Shown here piece after piece: positions 63,401 to 64,000 of a stretch of 64,000 nt of DNA. The notes beneath the pieces were generated by a model. It saw only the letters and a list, made by a program, of their open reading frames with translations, had not been told where the DNA came from and ran no database searches. The stretch is taken from positions 5,022,001 to 5,086,000 of the forward strand of contig NC_092358.1 of assembly GCF_030848805.1 (NCBI RefSeq), given 5' to 3'. Position numbers and translations under genes: made by a program. Positions within the stretch are counted from its first letter, which is position 1. Each line of letters starts with the position of its first letter. The stretch is from Temnothorax longispinosus (lineage: Eukaryota > Arthropoda > Insecta > Hymenoptera > Formicidae).

Positions 63401-64000
63401 GCGCGCTGAGGTAGACGCACGGTTCCTGTCGCATTCGATCGTGTCGCGCAAATGCCGGTATAAGCAGTCTTGTTTCTCTGTTTCCTACAAGGCGAGAATG
63501 ATTTTTTCCTCAAAACGTGATCACGAAAGTTGGATTCGAACGACCGGGCGTTGTTGAGATATATCTATCAAATACGAATCTACGAATGATGGTACTATCG
63601 TAGACTACAATCCTTTCAACGTTACATGTGCTTTAATTTATAAATTATAAAAAGAAGAATATTATTATTGTTTTTACTACTAAGACGTTTATATGCATTG
63701 GTCCTTCTTAATGCACGAGGTTGCAAATACATAAATCTACATGTTATAATAATAGAGAGAACTGTCTGTTTTATTATCTCTCATAATCCGGATAAGTGCC
63801 ATTATATAATGCAGTTTGGTCCGAATTAAGTGAGAAATAGCGATAGAAACTTTGCCAATTATAATACAAACTGAAGGAATACTTGAACACACAAAAACAG
63901 CATTAGTTATTAGTGTTTTAGATAGTTTTCTTTTTGTAGATAAACTATTTCGTCGAAAATAGGGAATATTGCAAGCACATATGAATATCCATATTCATTT
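54411..64000. other. Non-coding mosaic to the window end
   Basis: CpG-rich blocks lie at about 54750-54900, 55300-55560, 55860-56230, 56480-56720, 57050-57680, 58290-58780, 59050-59560, 59890-60530, 60890-61620, 62280-62700 and 62980-63560. The rest is AT-rich, including an (AT)n run at 54664-54686. The longest frames (60940-61584; 63083-63409) sit in CpG blocks, overlap others and show no domain. Some may be 5' leaders, or downstream exons of the zinc-finger gene. No gene supported. Confidence 0.45.
61432..61471. repeat. Purine-rich (GA)n tract
   Basis: Interrupted GAGA run inside a CpG-rich block. GAGA tracts are common in insect promoters and may bind GAGA-type factors; that role is only a possibility. 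Confidence 0.7.

Noticed and set aside
63083..63409. Plus frame of 108 residues with overlapping frames on both strands
   Set aside because: At least five frames are open over the same CpG-rich block. It is kept only as a conceivable downstream exon in the splice-donor finding.

Overview
This is a 64 kb piece of an insect nuclear genome, most likely a hymenopteran and possibly an ant. The evidence is spliced protein-coding genes with GT-AG introns, very AT-rich introns and spacers broken up by CpG-rich blocks, short inverted-repeat transposon relics, and housekeeping proteins of insect type. The order assignment is an inference; no species-specific marker was recognised.

Layout. The left 18 kb is compact and holds five housekeeping genes. 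They are an ArfGAP of the SMAP1/2 family (+, 8 exons, 2441-5758), ribosomal protein S28 (+, one coding exon, 9071-9268), the NuA4/TIP60 subunit MRGBP (-, 4 exons, 10226-11665), RNA polymerase II subunit RPB3 (-, 5 exons, 13816-15023) and a six-EF-hand calumenin/reticulocalbin (-, 4 exons, 16195-17640). Every splice junction was placed by hand from GT/AG sites, reading-frame phase and similarity to the known family, and each model closes in frame to a stop. Between these genes sit several foldback (MITE-like) elements. Two of them, near 8.1 kb and 8.8 kb, belong to the same family, and the second lies directly upstream of the RpS28 promoter.

From about 18.4 kb to 49 kb there is a gene desert of roughly 30 kb. 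It is a mosaic of AT-rich DNA and CpG-rich blocks of 0.3-1.5 kb, with microsatellites and no exon I can support. A possible multi-exon 5' leader lies at 18.4-19.2 kb and a CpG-rich promoter-like block at 48.8-49.5 kb. At 50.3-51.7 kb one long coding exon encodes a transcription factor with two C-terminal C2H2 fingers of the PRDM8/ZNF488 type. From 51.7 kb to the end the window is again a mosaic without a convincing gene.

How it fits together. The left side is a cluster of constitutively used genes for membrane traffic, translation, chromatin, transcription and ER calcium binding, with no operon-like link between them. The right side looks like the regulatory surroundings of a developmental transcription factor: one regulatory gene flanked by tens of kilobases of CpG-rich islands. 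No CRISPR array, complete autonomous transposon, rRNA or tRNA gene was recognised.
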